The notes: generated by a model from the letters alone, not told the origin. DNA of 34,840 nucleotides from Candidatus Hydrogenedentota bacterium (GCA_013359265.1 JABWCD010000033.1:80001-114840), one strand, 5' to 3'. Numbered from the stretch's first letter, positions 1 through 8,961 are shown. A program made the numbers and translations.

Positions 1-26
1 AACAATCGGTGTTTGTGGGACTATTA

Positions 27-1163
27 CTAACGTTCGCCCGATTGGGATAAGACCTGCACGCATCTAAGTTCGTTTTCACCCAAATGCACCAGAAACTCGT
101 CCGAAATCGCGGCTGATTCCGGCCCAAGCGGGCACTTGCCGGGCTGAATTACGCCTTCTCCGAGTAGTCTCGGATGCTGTGGCCGCGACGTGTCAACGAC
201 ACAAATCCGACTGCCATCCGATTTTGTCGCCCGGTCAACATAGACCCGGTTTCGCAGTGCGACTAAAGAGCCACATTGCAGCCCCAGTCGAACTTCGGCA
301 GATAGCCTGGGCTTTGCCCCACGACTGACGTCAAACACGCGCAGCCGATCTCGCGACGTCGTGTAGATACTTCGGCCGTCAATAGTCACATCAGAGTTCC
401 ACGCGTCCATTTCAATACTGCTCACCTCTTTTACGGCGTCTGGATTGCGAACATCGATTATTCGAAGCAATTCTCGGCTTGTGGCTATTGCGTCAAGGTG
501 CATCGTGGTAAGACGCGCGACGAGATAGACGTAGTTCCCGTCGGAACTCACCGAGAACGGGTCGCCGTCTATATCGAGCGTGGAACGCCTCCTGGGGTGG
601 CGTTTATCGCAGATGTCGAAAACGTAGAGCCGCGCCGTGAAGCGCATGCCGTCATTCTGCGTGCTTTCGCCGGCCAGGACGACTGCATACGCGAAGTCGC
701 GTGTCAGACATACGGTGCGTGGAGTGAGACCGTCAAGTGACGCGATCCCGATTATCTTCGGAGCGGCGGCCTCGGAAATATCGATAACATTGAGACCCGT
801 ATCAGCGTGGACTTCTCCGTACATGCGACCGACCGAACATATAACCGAGCCATGCGCAGAGGCCGCCGCAGCCGCATATTCTTCCTGCATTTCACAGATA
901 AATCTCGGTACTGCAGGAATCGAGAAATCGAAAACTCTGATCCCACTTCCCCACCTGCCGACAAACACCAACGGCGGCTCAACAAAAAGGTACTCGCCAC
1001 CATTGGTAGATTGCGGAATAGAAGCAACGACGCGCATAACAGGTGGGGCGGTCTCCGGACCGGGGGAAGTTGCAAGATTGGTGTTCGGACTTGCAGTTGC
1101 AAGAAACGTCACTGCGAAACCCGCAAGACTGCAGAGGCGTCTTACCGCAGTTGCCCCTCTCAT
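27..1163 (-). CDS. Secreted LVIVD-repeat beta-propeller-like protein
   Basis: The 378-residue product begins with a basic segment and a hydrophobic stretch ending near ATAS (residues 20-25), consistent with a signal peptide and export. The body repeats a pattern of the LVIVD type: LNVIDISEAAAPKIIG, LRIIDVRNPDAVKEV, LRVFDVSRGAKPRLS and ICVVDTSRPQHPRLLG, each a hydrophobic strand, an acidic turn and a conserved P. LVIVD repeats are thought to form a beta-propeller in surface or periplasmic proteins; no enzymatic residues are recognisable. The start codon overlaps the stop of the upstream metallohydrolase gene by four bases (ATGA), so the two are probably translationally coupled and the protein may work with that enzyme. 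Family call is good, biological role unknown. The stop lies 26 bases from the window edge, so downstream context is not visible. Confidence 0.8.
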   Translation of the reverse strand: MRGATAVRRLCSLAGFAVTFLATASPNTNLATSPGPETAPPVMRVVASIPQSTNGGEYLFVEPPLVFVGRWGSGIRVFDFSIPAVPRFICEMQEEYAAAAASAHGSVICSVGRMYGEVHADTGLNVIDISEAAAPKIIGIASLDGLTPRTVCLTRDFAYAVVLAGESTQNDGMRFTARLYVFDICDKRHPRRRSTLDIDGDPFSVSSDGNYVYLVARLTTMHLDAIATSRELLRIIDVRNPDAVKEVSSIEMDAWNSDVTIDGRSIYTTSRDRLRVFDVSRGAKPRLSAEVRLGLQCGSLVALRNRVYVDRATKSDGSRICVVDTSRPQHPRLLGEGVIQPGKCPLGPESAAISDEFLVHLGENELRCVQVLSQSGER

Positions 1164-3322
1164 TGTCTCGTCCGAGCCTCTCTTTCCGCCTCTGCCACCC
1201 GCGTCAACTCGTCATACAGTTCGTTTGCCGCCTTCACGCGCTCCAACAACGCTGGGCCCTGAATGGCGAGCTGTTTGATGGCGCGGTTGTCGTCGACTTG
1301 ACCGGCGGCATCGCGGGTTTGTGCGTCCGTGACAATCTGCTCGATCTCCGCGAGGCTGGCAAGACGTTTCTCGATCAACGCCGGCACGGCGTCGTACTTC
1401 CAGAAACGGAGCCCTTCGCGCACGACGTAGATGGGTGTCGTATGCGCGCGCGATCCGTCGCTGCCCTCCGCGCGCGCGGCGATCCAAAAGCCGTTGCCGG
1501 CGGGAATCGTAAACGACAGCGACAACTCCTTCTGCTCGGGGTCGGTTGATTCGGCGTGTTTGTACGAATCGCCGTGAACGATCACGTCGAGCTTCGCCGG
1601 CACGCCGCGGCGCGGATCGCCGATGGCCGTTGCGCGCACGCGCAACGGCTTGTCGTCCGTAACCGTAATCGTATCGCCGGGAATCGCCTTTTCAACGCGC
1701 AAATCAAGCATGATCCCGTTCGTGACGAACGTATGCCCCTCCCCCACCGCCGCGAACCAGTTGTCAGCCGTAAACCTTTTCCTCCCAAGATACGCATACA
1801 ACCGCACTTCCCCCACGCTCCCGCCCCACGGCACGTCCGATCCCGCCGACGCCGTGACCTTAAACCCTGTATTCAGAAAATCGTAATAGATATCCGTTCC
1901 GAGGTTGGCGAACTGCAGCAACTCCACAAAGTCCACCTTCCCCTTCGGAACATTCATCGTCATATCACGATGGACGTGAAATATCCCGGAATTGACGTGG
2001 CAATACCCGGACAAACCACCCTGGTCCTGGACTTCGTCAAAAACCGTATCGTAGAGGTAATACCGGCTCGTATCGCGGATCATGTTGCGGATGTTCATGT
2101 GAATCGTATGGCCAAGTTCGTTGTGCGTGCGCGGACACTCCTGGCCCGGCGACAGGATGTAGTCCGCGTCCATGACGCGATACGCCGCGCCGAACCCGCG
2201 CTGATCGAACCACGTCCTGCTGATGTCCCCCATCTTTACGACATTGCACAGGTGCACGTCTTCAGCCTGTGCCCACCGCATCGCGCGCTCCGCGTCTGCG
2301 TCGCTCAGAATCTGACAATGGAAGTGGTCGTCGCCCGACCACCACCCCCTTTTCCGCATATCGATCCAGCGCCGCGGACGAACCGTACGCGCGGTAGTCT
2401 TGTTCGACGCGACCGTAACCTCCTCCGAAACGGCCTCGTGTTCCGTCCCGCGCGCAACGACAATCGTGTACGCACCCGGCGCGAGTTGCATCGTGAACGG
2501 ACCGGGGCACACCCAGAAGCTGCCCCCCGCACTACCCACATTGTTCGTGCGCCGCTGTGGCGCGAAATTTCCCTGATGGTCAAACTGCGGACCGAAATCC
2601 AGCGCGTTCGACGGGCCGAAGTGCCGCCCATCCAATTTGCGCTCGAGCCGCACCATTGCGGGGGTTGGCTTGCCGCTATCGTCCGAGAGAATCGTCACTT
2701 CCAGAGTACCGCGATCGGGCGTGGTAAGTGTCATGGGAAGGATTGTGGTTGGCCCGCCGCCTGCCGAGAACTCGATCTCGACGTGCGTCGTGAGCGTCGG
2801 CACCCGGTTCAGCGTCACCAGCACCCACGTCACGCATCCCGGTGCGACTTGCACCCGAAGTCGTGGCGACGAGTGGTCTGACAGGTCGAAGTCCGCGGTA
2901 ATTGCCCGTTCCGGGCCGGCGCCCGTCGTCACGCGGAACAATAATGCACCTGTCTCGGCAGCCATGTTCATGGGTGGCGCCGGGGCCAGGGTGGCCTGCT
3001 TGTCCTCGACCTGGACTTCGATGACCTTTGGACCGCTGGCCAGGAGTTGCTGAAGCTGACCGACTGCCGCCAAACGTTTCTCGGCGGCGGTCTGCTTCTC
3101 TACGTCAGTCGTCGCCCGCTTCGCCAGGTCCTGCGCCTCGCGCAGCGCACGGTTGATCCCGTCGGCCTGTGCGCGCCCCGCCTCCGGCAGCACATACGCC
3201 GAATATTGCGCAAGCGCCCCGGCAAACTCCGGCGCGCCAGGCAACGCCTCGTCGTCGGCATGCGCCAACAGCGTAAAGACCAGCACGGAAAACAGAGCGG
3301 AGCGACAAAGATTGATGCGCAT
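1160..3322 (-). CDS. Secreted CehA/McbA-family metallohydrolase, copy 1
   Basis: This 720-residue protein has a signal peptide (residues 1-22, ending LLAHA) and then an N-terminal helical and beta-rich region. A PHP-like metallohydrolase domain starts near residue 327 with GWWSGDDHFH, giving the H333-x-H335 pair. Further likely metal or active-site segments are ECPRTHNELGH (395-405), YCHV (440-443), FHVHRD (448-453) and SAGSDVPWGG (492-501). This order fits CehA/McbA proteins, PHP-superfamily hydrolases named after carbaryl hydrolases; the natural substrate here cannot be read from sequence. GGGGGGT lies seven bases before the ATG, and a good promoter lies at 3346-3374. The gene overlaps the next one by four bases. 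A full-length paralog of identical size is at 6236-8398; the two share most motifs but differ in detail, for example DHFH here against GHVH there. Confidence 0.85.
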   Translation of the reverse strand: MRINLCRSALFSVLVFTLLAHADDEALPGAPEFAGALAQYSAYVLPEAGRAQADGINRALREAQDLAKRATTDVEKQTAAEKRLAAVGQLQQLLASGPKVIEVQVEDKQATLAPAPPMNMAAETGALLFRVTTGAGPERAITADFDLSDHSSPRLRVQVAPGCVTWVLVTLNRVPTLTTHVEIEFSAGGGPTTILPMTLTTPDRGTLEVTILSDDSGKPTPAMVRLERKLDGRHFGPSNALDFGPQFDHQGNFAPQRRTNNVGSAGGSFWVCPGPFTMQLAPGAYTIVVARGTEHEAVSEEVTVASNKTTARTVRPRRWIDMRKRGWWSGDDHFHCQILSDADAERAMRWAQAEDVHLCNVVKMGDISRTWFDQRGFGAAYRVMDADYILSPGQECPRTHNELGHTIHMNIRNMIRDTSRYYLYDTVFDEVQDQGGLSGYCHVNSGIFHVHRDMTMNVPKGKVDFVELLQFANLGTDIYYDFLNTGFKVTASAGSDVPWGGSVGEVRLYAYLGRKRFTADNWFAAVGEGHTFVTNGIMLDLRVEKAIPGDTITVTDDKPLRVRATAIGDPRRGVPAKLDVIVHGDSYKHAESTDPEQKELSLSFTIPAGNGFWIAARAEGSDGSRAHTTPIYVVREGLRFWKYDAVPALIEKRLASLAEIEQIVTDAQTRDAAGQVDDNRAIKQLAIQGPALLERVKAANELYDELTRVAEAEREARTRQ

Positions 3323-3345
3323 GGCAGTTACCCCCCAACGGACTC

Positions 3346-3374
3346 AGTGTATCGGCCAGCCTCGTGACCGTCAA
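3346..3374 (-). promoter_or_regulatory. Sigma-70-type promoter for metallohydrolase copy 1
   Basis: Read on the minus strand, TTGACG (3369-3374) and TACACT (3346-3351) are separated by exactly 17 bases. They match the -35 and -10 consensus at five and four of six positions. Transcription would start near 3339, about 17 bases before the ATG. The other metallohydrolase copy has the same TACACT hexamer at a similar distance from its start. Confidence 0.55.
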
Positions 3375-3677
3375 CGGGACAATTGGAATATTGCGGTCGA
3401 GATGAGTACACTTCGATGTTTGGTCGGATCGGGGTTTCGGCGGGAATAGTGGCCACTATGGGCTGCCCGTCAACTCCAAGAGAGTACCGATGATTGTTCT
3501 GGCGGCGGGGTCAATGAGCGCGATTCTGTGGGCAACGTTTTCGGGACCTCTCTCGATTCAGAACCCGTTGCAGCCCATTCCACATAAAGCAATGATTAAT
3601 AATGGTATACGCAATTCTGCGCGCCGCTCTGCTCTGATTGGTGCTCTGCCTGGCCGTCACGGAATGTGCAATACCTC
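3375..3677. other. Intergenic region between divergent metallohydrolase and kup genes
   Basis: About 300 bases without a convincing gene. Apart from the metallohydrolase promoter at its left edge I see no riboswitch fold, repeat or strong kup promoter. TTGCAG (3568-3573) followed 17 bases later by AATGAT (3591-3596) is a weak plus-strand promoter candidate only. An open frame at 3490-3681 has no family resemblance or ribosome binding site. Confidence 0.5.
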
Positions 3678-5570
3678 ATGACGCGCGAGTCAAGCCACAA
3701 GAAACAGTCTGTCGCAGCGCTCACCCTTGGTGCGCTCGGGGTCGTGTATGGCGACATAGGTACAAGTCCCCTCTACACCATACGCGAATGCCTGGGCGGC
3801 TCACACGGCGTCGGCGTAAGCCACGACAATGTCCTGGGTATTCTCTCCCTCATTCTCTGGGCACTGATTGTGATCATATCGGTAAAGTATGTTCCGTTCG
3901 TGTTACGAGCAGATAACCGGGGCGAAGGCGGAATCCTGGCACTCATGTCCCTCGTCACGTCGACACACCGAAACAAGCAAGATGCCCTCTCCAGAATCCT
4001 CATTGCATTGGGCATCTTCGGCGCGGCGTTGCTCTACGGCGACGGCATGATTACCCCTGCTATTACCGTCCTCGGCGCAATTGAAGGCTTGAGCGTAGCG
4101 ACGGAGTTTTTCAACCCCTACATCCTGCCAATTTGCCTTGTCATCCTCGTGGGAATATTCGTAATCCAAAAGTGGGGAACCGCCCGCATCGGTGCATACT
4201 TCGGCCCGATCATCCTCGTCTGGTTTTTTGCAATAGGCGTCTTGGGTGTGCGATCCATCATCGCCCATCCCCACGTACTGCTGGCCGTGAATCCGAGCTA
4301 CGGCCTTTCGTTCCTCCTGCACCACGGTGTACTGGGATTCGCTCTTCTGGGTTCCGTATTCCTGGCGGTCACGGGCGGCGAGTCTCTCTACGCCGATATC
4401 GGCCATTTCGGCCGAATCCCGATTCGAAACGGCTGGTTTATGGTCGCGCTGCCTTGTCTTTTGCTCAACTACTTCGGCCAAGGCGCGATTCTTCTTATCG
4501 ATCCGGCAAGCATCGCAAACCCCTTCTACGCGCTAACGCCAAAGTTCCTCCTTTACCCAATGGTCGTCCTCGCGACGATGGCCGCCTGTATTGCGTCACA
4601 AGCGGTGATAACCGGCGCGTTTTCCATAACGCGCCAGGCCGTTCAGCTGGGGTTGTTACCACGGCTGCGCATCCTGCATACTTCTAGTCACACAATCGGC
4701 CAAATCTATGTTCCCGTGGTGAACGCCCTGCTGTTGCTCGCCACGCTGGGTCTGGTTCTAGGCTTCCGCTCCTCCAGCAACCTCAGCGCGGCATATGGCG
4801 TAGCTGTAAGCACGACCATGTTGACGACAAGCACCCTGCTTGCGATCTACATGAAAGAGGCGTGGAAGTGGCCCCTCTATCGGATTGCAATGACCGCCGG
4901 TGTCTTCCTATTGATCGACATCACGTTTTGGTCGTCGACAATGCTCAAGGTGCCGCACGGCGGCTGGTTCCCACTCATGGCCGGCATCGTGCTCTTCGCC
5001 GTCATGACTACATGGAAGAAGGGCCGCAGCCTGCTCTACGAGCGATTGCGCAAGCGCACGCTGTCGCTGGACAATTTCGTCGAGAGCGTATTCGAGCACG
5101 GCAGCAAACCGAAACGCGTACCCGGCGCGGCGGTCTTTCTTTCCGGCACCCCAAACGTCGTGCCGGTGGTACTGCTGCACAACCTGAAGTACAACAAGGT
5201 GGTACACGAGAGGACCATTGTGCTCTCGTTCGTATTCACGGAATCGTCGCACGTGCCCGAAGACGAACGAGTCCAGGTCACCGATCTCGGCCACGGCTTC
5301 TTCAACGTCGTCGCGCACTACGGTTTCATGGAATCGCCGCACATCGCCGAAATCATCGAATTGGCCTCCGAAAAAGGCTTGCAGTTCGAGCGGCGCACAA
5401 CCGGGTTCTACCTCGGCCGCGAAAGCATCGTCGTCGGCAAGAGCAAGGGCATGGCAAAGTGGCGCACGCACCTGTTCGCGACTATGTCGCGTCTGGCCGC
5501 CGGGGCCACGAGCTACTTCGGTATCCCGCCAAATCAGGTTGTCGAACTGGGCGTCCAGATCGAGATGTGA
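3678..5570 (+). CDS. kup: Kup-family potassium uptake transporter
   Basis: The product is a KUP/HAK/KT integral membrane protein that imports potassium, generally with protons. The N-terminal family signature GVVYGDIGTSPLYTIREC is intact, followed by the conserved GEGGILALMSL, YGDGMITPAITVLGAIEGL and GGESLYADIGHFG segments. About twelve hydrophobic helices run to near residue 430, followed by a hydrophilic cytoplasmic domain of about 200 residues, as in E. coli Kup. The length of 630 residues is normal. I chose the ATG at 3678 because GGAA (3661-3664) lies at a workable distance. A GTG at 3666 would add four residues but sits directly on that motif. The gene is alone on the plus strand, inserted between two paralogous minus-strand units, and ends ten bases from the convergent EF-hand gene with no clear terminator. 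Confidence 0.95.
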   Translation: MTRESSHKKQSVAALTLGALGVVYGDIGTSPLYTIRECLGGSHGVGVSHDNVLGILSLILWALIVIISVKYVPFVLRADNRGEGGILALMSLVTSTHRNKQDALSRILIALGIFGAALLYGDGMITPAITVLGAIEGLSVATEFFNPYILPICLVILVGIFVIQKWGTARIGAYFGPIILVWFFAIGVLGVRSIIAHPHVLLAVNPSYGLSFLLHHGVLGFALLGSVFLAVTGGESLYADIGHFGRIPIRNGWFMVALPCLLLNYFGQGAILLIDPASIANPFYALTPKFLLYPMVVLATMAACIASQAVITGAFSITRQAVQLGLLPRLRILHTSSHTIGQIYVPVVNALLLLATLGLVLGFRSSSNLSAAYGVAVSTTMLTTSTLLAIYMKEAWKWPLYRIAMTAGVFLLIDITFWSSTMLKVPHGGWFPLMAGIVLFAVMTTWKKGRSLLYERLRKRTLSLDNFVESVFEHGSKPKRVPGAAVFLSGTPNVVPVVLLHNLKYNKVVHERTIVLSFVFTESSHVPEDERVQVTDLGHGFFNVVAHYGFMESPHIAEIIELASEKGLQFERRTTGFYLGRESIVVGKSKGMAKWRTHLFATMSRLAAGATSYFGIPPNQVVELGVQIEM

Positions 5571-5580
5571 GGCGTTCTGG

Positions 5581-6249
5581 TCAGTCGGTCCGGTGTCCGC
5601 CCGGACGTCCCTTGCTCCGCGGTGCATGGCGGCACGCCGCCGTGCAGACATGCCCGGCCGATTTTTTCTGCTCCACCGCCCCGTGTACAACCTCGAACGT
5701 CACCTCACGTTCCGAAGGCGCAGTCAATACACTGCCCGACACCGCTTGCCGCGGGACCAGCCCCAGCGTCCCACCCTCGTTCGCCTCCGCAAGCATGACC
5801 GCGGGGTTATTCGGCCACAGAGTGTCGCGCACGACAACAACGTCGCCCGGCGTGACCAACGCCGATGCGAAGAACGACAAGCGCAGCACATGCGGATGCC
5901 GTTCCAGATCGCCTGAATCAAGTAGATCGAGTTCCGGATCGTACAATGCGACAAGCCGTGCCGGTTTCTCATTGATCAGCAGCGATACACGCGCATTTGC
6001 GTCGCGCTGTATGCCCTCCAGGTAGGCGCTCCGTTCAGAACCCGAGAGCGTGCCGTCACCGTCCGAATCGATCCGTTTCCGCTCGACCAACGACCGCGCG
6101 GCGTCGAACGAAATCTCGATAATGAGGTCAGTGTGCTCGGGTCCCGCCTCGAGTGTGATGCGATGCTGGAGGCAATCGCCGTGTTCGGGATGCCCGGACG
6201 CCGCGCAACAAAAGAGAAGCAGGACAGCTGCAGCCTTAACGGGCCGCAC
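5581..6249 (-). CDS. Secreted EF-hand protein of unknown function
   Basis: I do not recognise a named family. The 222-residue product starts with VRPVKAAAVLLLFCCAASG, a signal peptide, followed by HPEHGDC. A canonical EF-hand-type calcium loop, DSDGDGTLSGSE, lies near residue 60 with Asp at loop positions 1, 3 and 5 and Glu at 12. The rest looks like beta-rich secreted sequence ending in a basic tail. The GTG start at 6249 was chosen because GGAAGGG (6257-6263) lies seven bases upstream; ATG codons at 6267 and 6291 lack such a site. The start overlaps the stop of the upstream metallohydrolase gene by 14 bases, implying coupled translation. This partner is unrelated to the LVIVD protein that follows the other metallohydrolase copy. 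Confidence 0.75.
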   Translation of the reverse strand: MRPVKAAAVLLLFCCAASGHPEHGDCLQHRITLEAGPEHTDLIIEISFDAARSLVERKRIDSDGDGTLSGSERSAYLEGIQRDANARVSLLINEKPARLVALYDPELDLLDSGDLERHPHVLRLSFFASALVTPGDVVVVRDTLWPNNPAVMLAEANEGGTLGLVPRQAVSGSVLTAPSEREVTFEVVHGAVEQKKSAGHVCTAACRHAPRSKGRPGGHRTD

Positions 6250-8398
6250 GCGCCGGCCCTTCCGCATCCGCAATGCGTAACAGTTCCGCATATAAACTCC
6301 TCGCCGCCTGCACGCGCTCCAATAGCGCAGGCCCTTGAATCGCCAGTTGTTTGATCGGCCGGTTGTCTTCGACTTCGCCCGCCGCGTTTTGCCGCTGCGC
6401 GTCCGCGACGAACTGCTCAATTTCGCCCAGACTGGTTAGGCGCTTTTGAACCAGTTCGGGAACGTCCTCGTGTTTCCAAAAGCGGAACCCATCTCGAATG
6501 ACGTAAATGGGCGTCGTCTGCGCACGCGATCCGTCGCTGCCCTCCGCCGCGGCCGCAATCCAGGACCCATGCCCGGATGCAATATCGAAATCCAGATATA
6601 GTTCCGTCTTATCTCCATCGGAAGATTCCACACTCTTGTACGCATCGCCGTGTACCATTACTTCCAGCTTCGTCGGTACCGCTCGCTTGGAGTCGCCAAA
6701 AGCCCGAGCGCGCACGCGCAACGGTCGTTCGTCCGTCACCGAGATGGAGTCACCCGGTACCGCTTCGTCCACCCGAAAATCGAGCATGACGCCGTTCGTT
6801 ACGAAGGTGTGTCCCTTTTCCACCGCGTCAAACCAGTTCTCGGCCGTGAACTTCTTCTTTCCGAGATACGCGTACATACGCACTTCGCCAATGCTGCCGC
6901 CCCACGGCACGTCGGACCCGGCGAAGGCCGTAATCGGAAAGCCCATGTTCAAGAAGTCGTGGTACAGCGCCGTTCCGAGTTTGCCGAACTGCATCACTTC
7001 CACGAAGTCCGTCTTGCCATTTGCCACGTTCATGCTCATGTCGCGATGAACGTGAAAGCCTTCCCACGCGACGTGGCAGTACCCCGAGAGTCCGCCCTGC
7101 GCATGCACGGCGTCGAAAATCACGTCATAAAGATAGTACTGCCCCGTATCGCGGATCATGTTCCGGATGTTCATGTGAATCGTGTGGCCAAGTTCGGCGT
7201 GCGTGCGCGGACATTCCTGTCCCGGAGTCAGAATGTAATCGTCCTCAACAACGTAGTACTTTGGACCAAACCCGCGCTGCTCGAAATACGTACGGCTGAT
7301 GTCACCCACTTTGGGAATATTGTTGAGGTGAACGTCCTCCGCCTTCGCCCACGCCATGAGCCGGTCGGCGTCCGCATCGCTCACGATCTGACTATGCACG
7401 TGCCCATCGCCCGACCACCAGCCCCGATTGCGCATGTCGATCCAGCGCCTCAGCCGGTACGATCTGGAAGTGACATCGCGCGGCGAAACTGAGAAGTCGT
7501 CGAGAATGACCTCGTGCTCCGCGCCGCGCGCAATCACGATACGGTAGTCGCCCGGCCCCAATTGCATGCTGAACGGCCCCGGGCACACCCAGAAACTCCC
7601 CGCCGCGCTGCCGGTATGGTTCGTGCGGCGCTCCGGCCCGGGATTGCCCTGGTTCTCGAACTGCGCCGCGAAGTCGATCGCATTCGACGGGCCGAACTGC
7701 CGCCCGTCCAACCTGCGCTCGATCCGCACCATCGCCGGCGTCGGCTTGCCGGTATCGTCCGAGAGTATCGTTGCTGCGAAGGTGCCGCACTCCGGGGCGA
7801 CAAGTGGCAGTGGAAGAATCGCTGTGTTGCCGCCGCCCGCCGAAAACTCCACATCGATATACGAAGTGAAACTCGGGACGTTATTCAACGTAAGCAGCAC
7901 CCACGTCGTGCAATCCGGCGCGACCTGCACGCGCACGCGAGACGTCGCCTGGGTGGCCATGTTGTAGTCGACCGTAACCGCGCGCGGGGCGCCCTTTCCC
8001 GCCACAACGCGGAAGAGCAGCGCTCCCGTTTCCGCGGCCATCTCAACCGGCGACGGCGCCGCTAACGTCTTCTGTTCTCCCGTCATTTCGACAGGAATCG
8101 TACGCGGGCACGCATCGAGCAGACGTAAAAGCTGTCCCGCCGCGTCCGCGCGCTTGGAGTCCGCCGCGCGCCTTTCGTCGTCGTTGGTGGCCCGTCTCGA
8201 AGCGTCCTGCGCTTCGCGCAATGCACGGTTCAATTTGTCCGCCGTGGCGCGGTCCGATTCCGGAAGCACATACGCCGCATATTGGGAAAGCACTCCGGCA
8301 AACCCCGGCGCGCCCGGAAACGCCTCCTCAGCGGCAGAAACAGGCGCAATCATCGCGAAGAACATTGCGCAGGTCAGCATGACAAGCGCGTATTTCAT
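6236..8398 (-). CDS. Secreted CehA/McbA-family metallohydrolase, copy 2
   Basis: A 720-residue paralog of the gene at 1160-3322, collinear throughout. It has a signal peptide ending ISAPVSA-like near residue 22 (MLTCAMFFAMIAPVSA) and an N-terminal region with EAFPGAPGFAGVLSQYAAYVL. The PHP-type domain starts at WWSGDGHVHSQ, with ECPRTHAELGHTIH, GYCHVAWEGFHVHRDM and AFAGSDVPWGG following in the same order as copy 1. Metal-dependent hydrolysis in the cell envelope is the family expectation; substrate unknown. AGAGGAG lies six bases before the ATG, and a promoter candidate is at 8418-8447. The stop codon is inside the EF-hand gene that follows. Near-identical architecture but a different downstream partner suggests duplication followed by re-pairing. 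Confidence 0.85.
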   Translation of the reverse strand: MKYALVMLTCAMFFAMIAPVSAAEEAFPGAPGFAGVLSQYAAYVLPESDRATADKLNRALREAQDASRRATNDDERRAADSKRADAAGQLLRLLDACPRTIPVEMTGEQKTLAAPSPVEMAAETGALLFRVVAGKGAPRAVTVDYNMATQATSRVRVQVAPDCTTWVLLTLNNVPSFTSYIDVEFSAGGGNTAILPLPLVAPECGTFAATILSDDTGKPTPAMVRIERRLDGRQFGPSNAIDFAAQFENQGNPGPERRTNHTGSAAGSFWVCPGPFSMQLGPGDYRIVIARGAEHEVILDDFSVSPRDVTSRSYRLRRWIDMRNRGWWSGDGHVHSQIVSDADADRLMAWAKAEDVHLNNIPKVGDISRTYFEQRGFGPKYYVVEDDYILTPGQECPRTHAELGHTIHMNIRNMIRDTGQYYLYDVIFDAVHAQGGLSGYCHVAWEGFHVHRDMSMNVANGKTDFVEVMQFGKLGTALYHDFLNMGFPITAFAGSDVPWGGSIGEVRMYAYLGKKKFTAENWFDAVEKGHTFVTNGVMLDFRVDEAVPGDSISVTDERPLRVRARAFGDSKRAVPTKLEVMVHGDAYKSVESSDGDKTELYLDFDIASGHGSWIAAAAEGSDGSRAQTTPIYVIRDGFRFWKHEDVPELVQKRLTSLGEIEQFVADAQRQNAAGEVEDNRPIKQLAIQGPALLERVQAARSLYAELLRIADAEGPARAAR
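6257..6263 (-). promoter_or_regulatory. Ribosome binding site fixing the GTG start of the EF-hand gene
   Basis: GGAAGGG on the minus strand lies seven bases before the GTG at 6249. It is inside the coding end of the metallohydrolase gene, so ribosomes finishing that gene pass directly over it. Confidence 0.6.
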
Positions 8399-8417
8399 GA
8401 ACGGCTCCTCTGCAGCG

Positions 8418-8447
8418 AGTGTATGCGGCCAACGCAGGGTTCTTCAA
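8418..8447 (-). promoter_or_regulatory. Promoter candidate for metallohydrolase copy 2
   Basis: On the minus strand TTGAAG (8442-8447) and TACACT (8418-8423) are 18 bases apart, matching four of six consensus positions each. Transcription would begin near 8411, about 13 bases before the ATG. Confidence 0.4.
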
Positions 8448-8658
8448 TTCATCTCGAAGACTTACAGAATAATTGCAGAAGCAATTGCGCCATTGCGTAT
8501 CCGGAATCTCATGGTTCCGGTGCCCCATAGACGGTCGAATCACGCTGCCGTGCTCGTGCGCGTGCTGTTCCGAAACTGGACCTTTTAGACATCCCGCTCG
8601 TGTTGGTTTGAAATAAGAGATTTCAAATCTGAAATTGCATTTTCACGGTTTCTGGGTG

Positions 8659-8790
8659 CCCCGATAGGGGTATGACAACTACTCCGAAAATGCACAATTC
8701 ATCCCGCGCGCCGAAGGCGCAACGCAACCCTAGCCAGGGGCATCGCCCCTGGAAAATGTCCACGCCCCTATCACCACGCGCTGAAAGCGC
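8659..8790. repeat. Repeat-like element made of perfect short hairpins
   Basis: Four inverted repeats lie in 132 bases: CCCC-GATA-GGGG (8659-8670), GCGCC-GAA-GGCGC (8708-8720), CCAGGGGC-ATC-GCCCCTGG (8734-8752) and GCGCT-GAA-AGCGC (8778-8790). The second and fourth share stem pattern and GAA loop. The modular layout resembles REP-like intergenic elements; only one copy is in this window, so dispersal in the genome is inferred. Confidence 0.5.
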
Positions 8791-8834
8791 ACCGCTCAAG
8801 TTTTCATTATCCCGGGGAGAACTCTGTTCATGAC

Positions 8835-8863
8835 GACTCGTAATCGTAATCGAACGTTGTTCT
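8835..8863. repeat. Dispersed TCGTNN-phased intergenic repeat, copy A
   Basis: Contains CTCGTAATCGTAATCGA followed by a short spacer and TTGTTCT. The same core recurs at 21596-21650, 21686-21716, 28691-28728, 29649-29683 and, inverted, 29718-29758, always between genes. Confidence 0.55.
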
Positions 8864-8932
8864 AAGAAATCAAGAATACATGCGTGGCACCGGCCGCAAA
8901 ATCTTCCGAAATCCAAATTGCCGCAGCAACGC

Positions 8933-8961
8933 AAAAAAAAGGTGGCCACGTCGTGGCCACC
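8933..8961 (-). terminator. Intrinsic terminator of the exopolysaccharide unit
   Basis: On the minus strand a perfect nine-base-pair stem GGTGGCCAC / GTGGCCACC with loop GAC (8941-8961) is followed directly by eight T residues. It lies 24 bases beyond the stop of the Wzz/kinase-like gene. Confidence 0.9.

Noticed and set aside
1556-2881. Plus-strand open frame of 441 codons opposite metallohydrolase copy 1
   Set aside because: Antisense shadow with Arg/His-rich low-complexity translation and no family signature. The same frame appears opposite copy 2, as expected for a paralog pair.
3375-3677. c-di-AMP riboswitch ahead of kup
   Set aside because: Potassium transporter genes often carry one, but I could not find the conserved paired elements in this leader.
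3490-3681. Small open frame upstream of kup
   Set aside because: No ribosome binding site, no family resemblance, and it runs into the kup start.
5588-5606. Hairpin GTCCGG/CCGGAC as terminator of kup
   Set aside because: It lies in the coding end of the EF-hand gene, has a seven-base loop and no T-run on either strand.
4862-6025. Plus-strand open frame of 387 codons over the end of kup and the EF-hand gene
   Set aside because: It runs out of frame through the conserved Kup C-terminal domain, and the translation has no structure beyond Arg-rich sequence.
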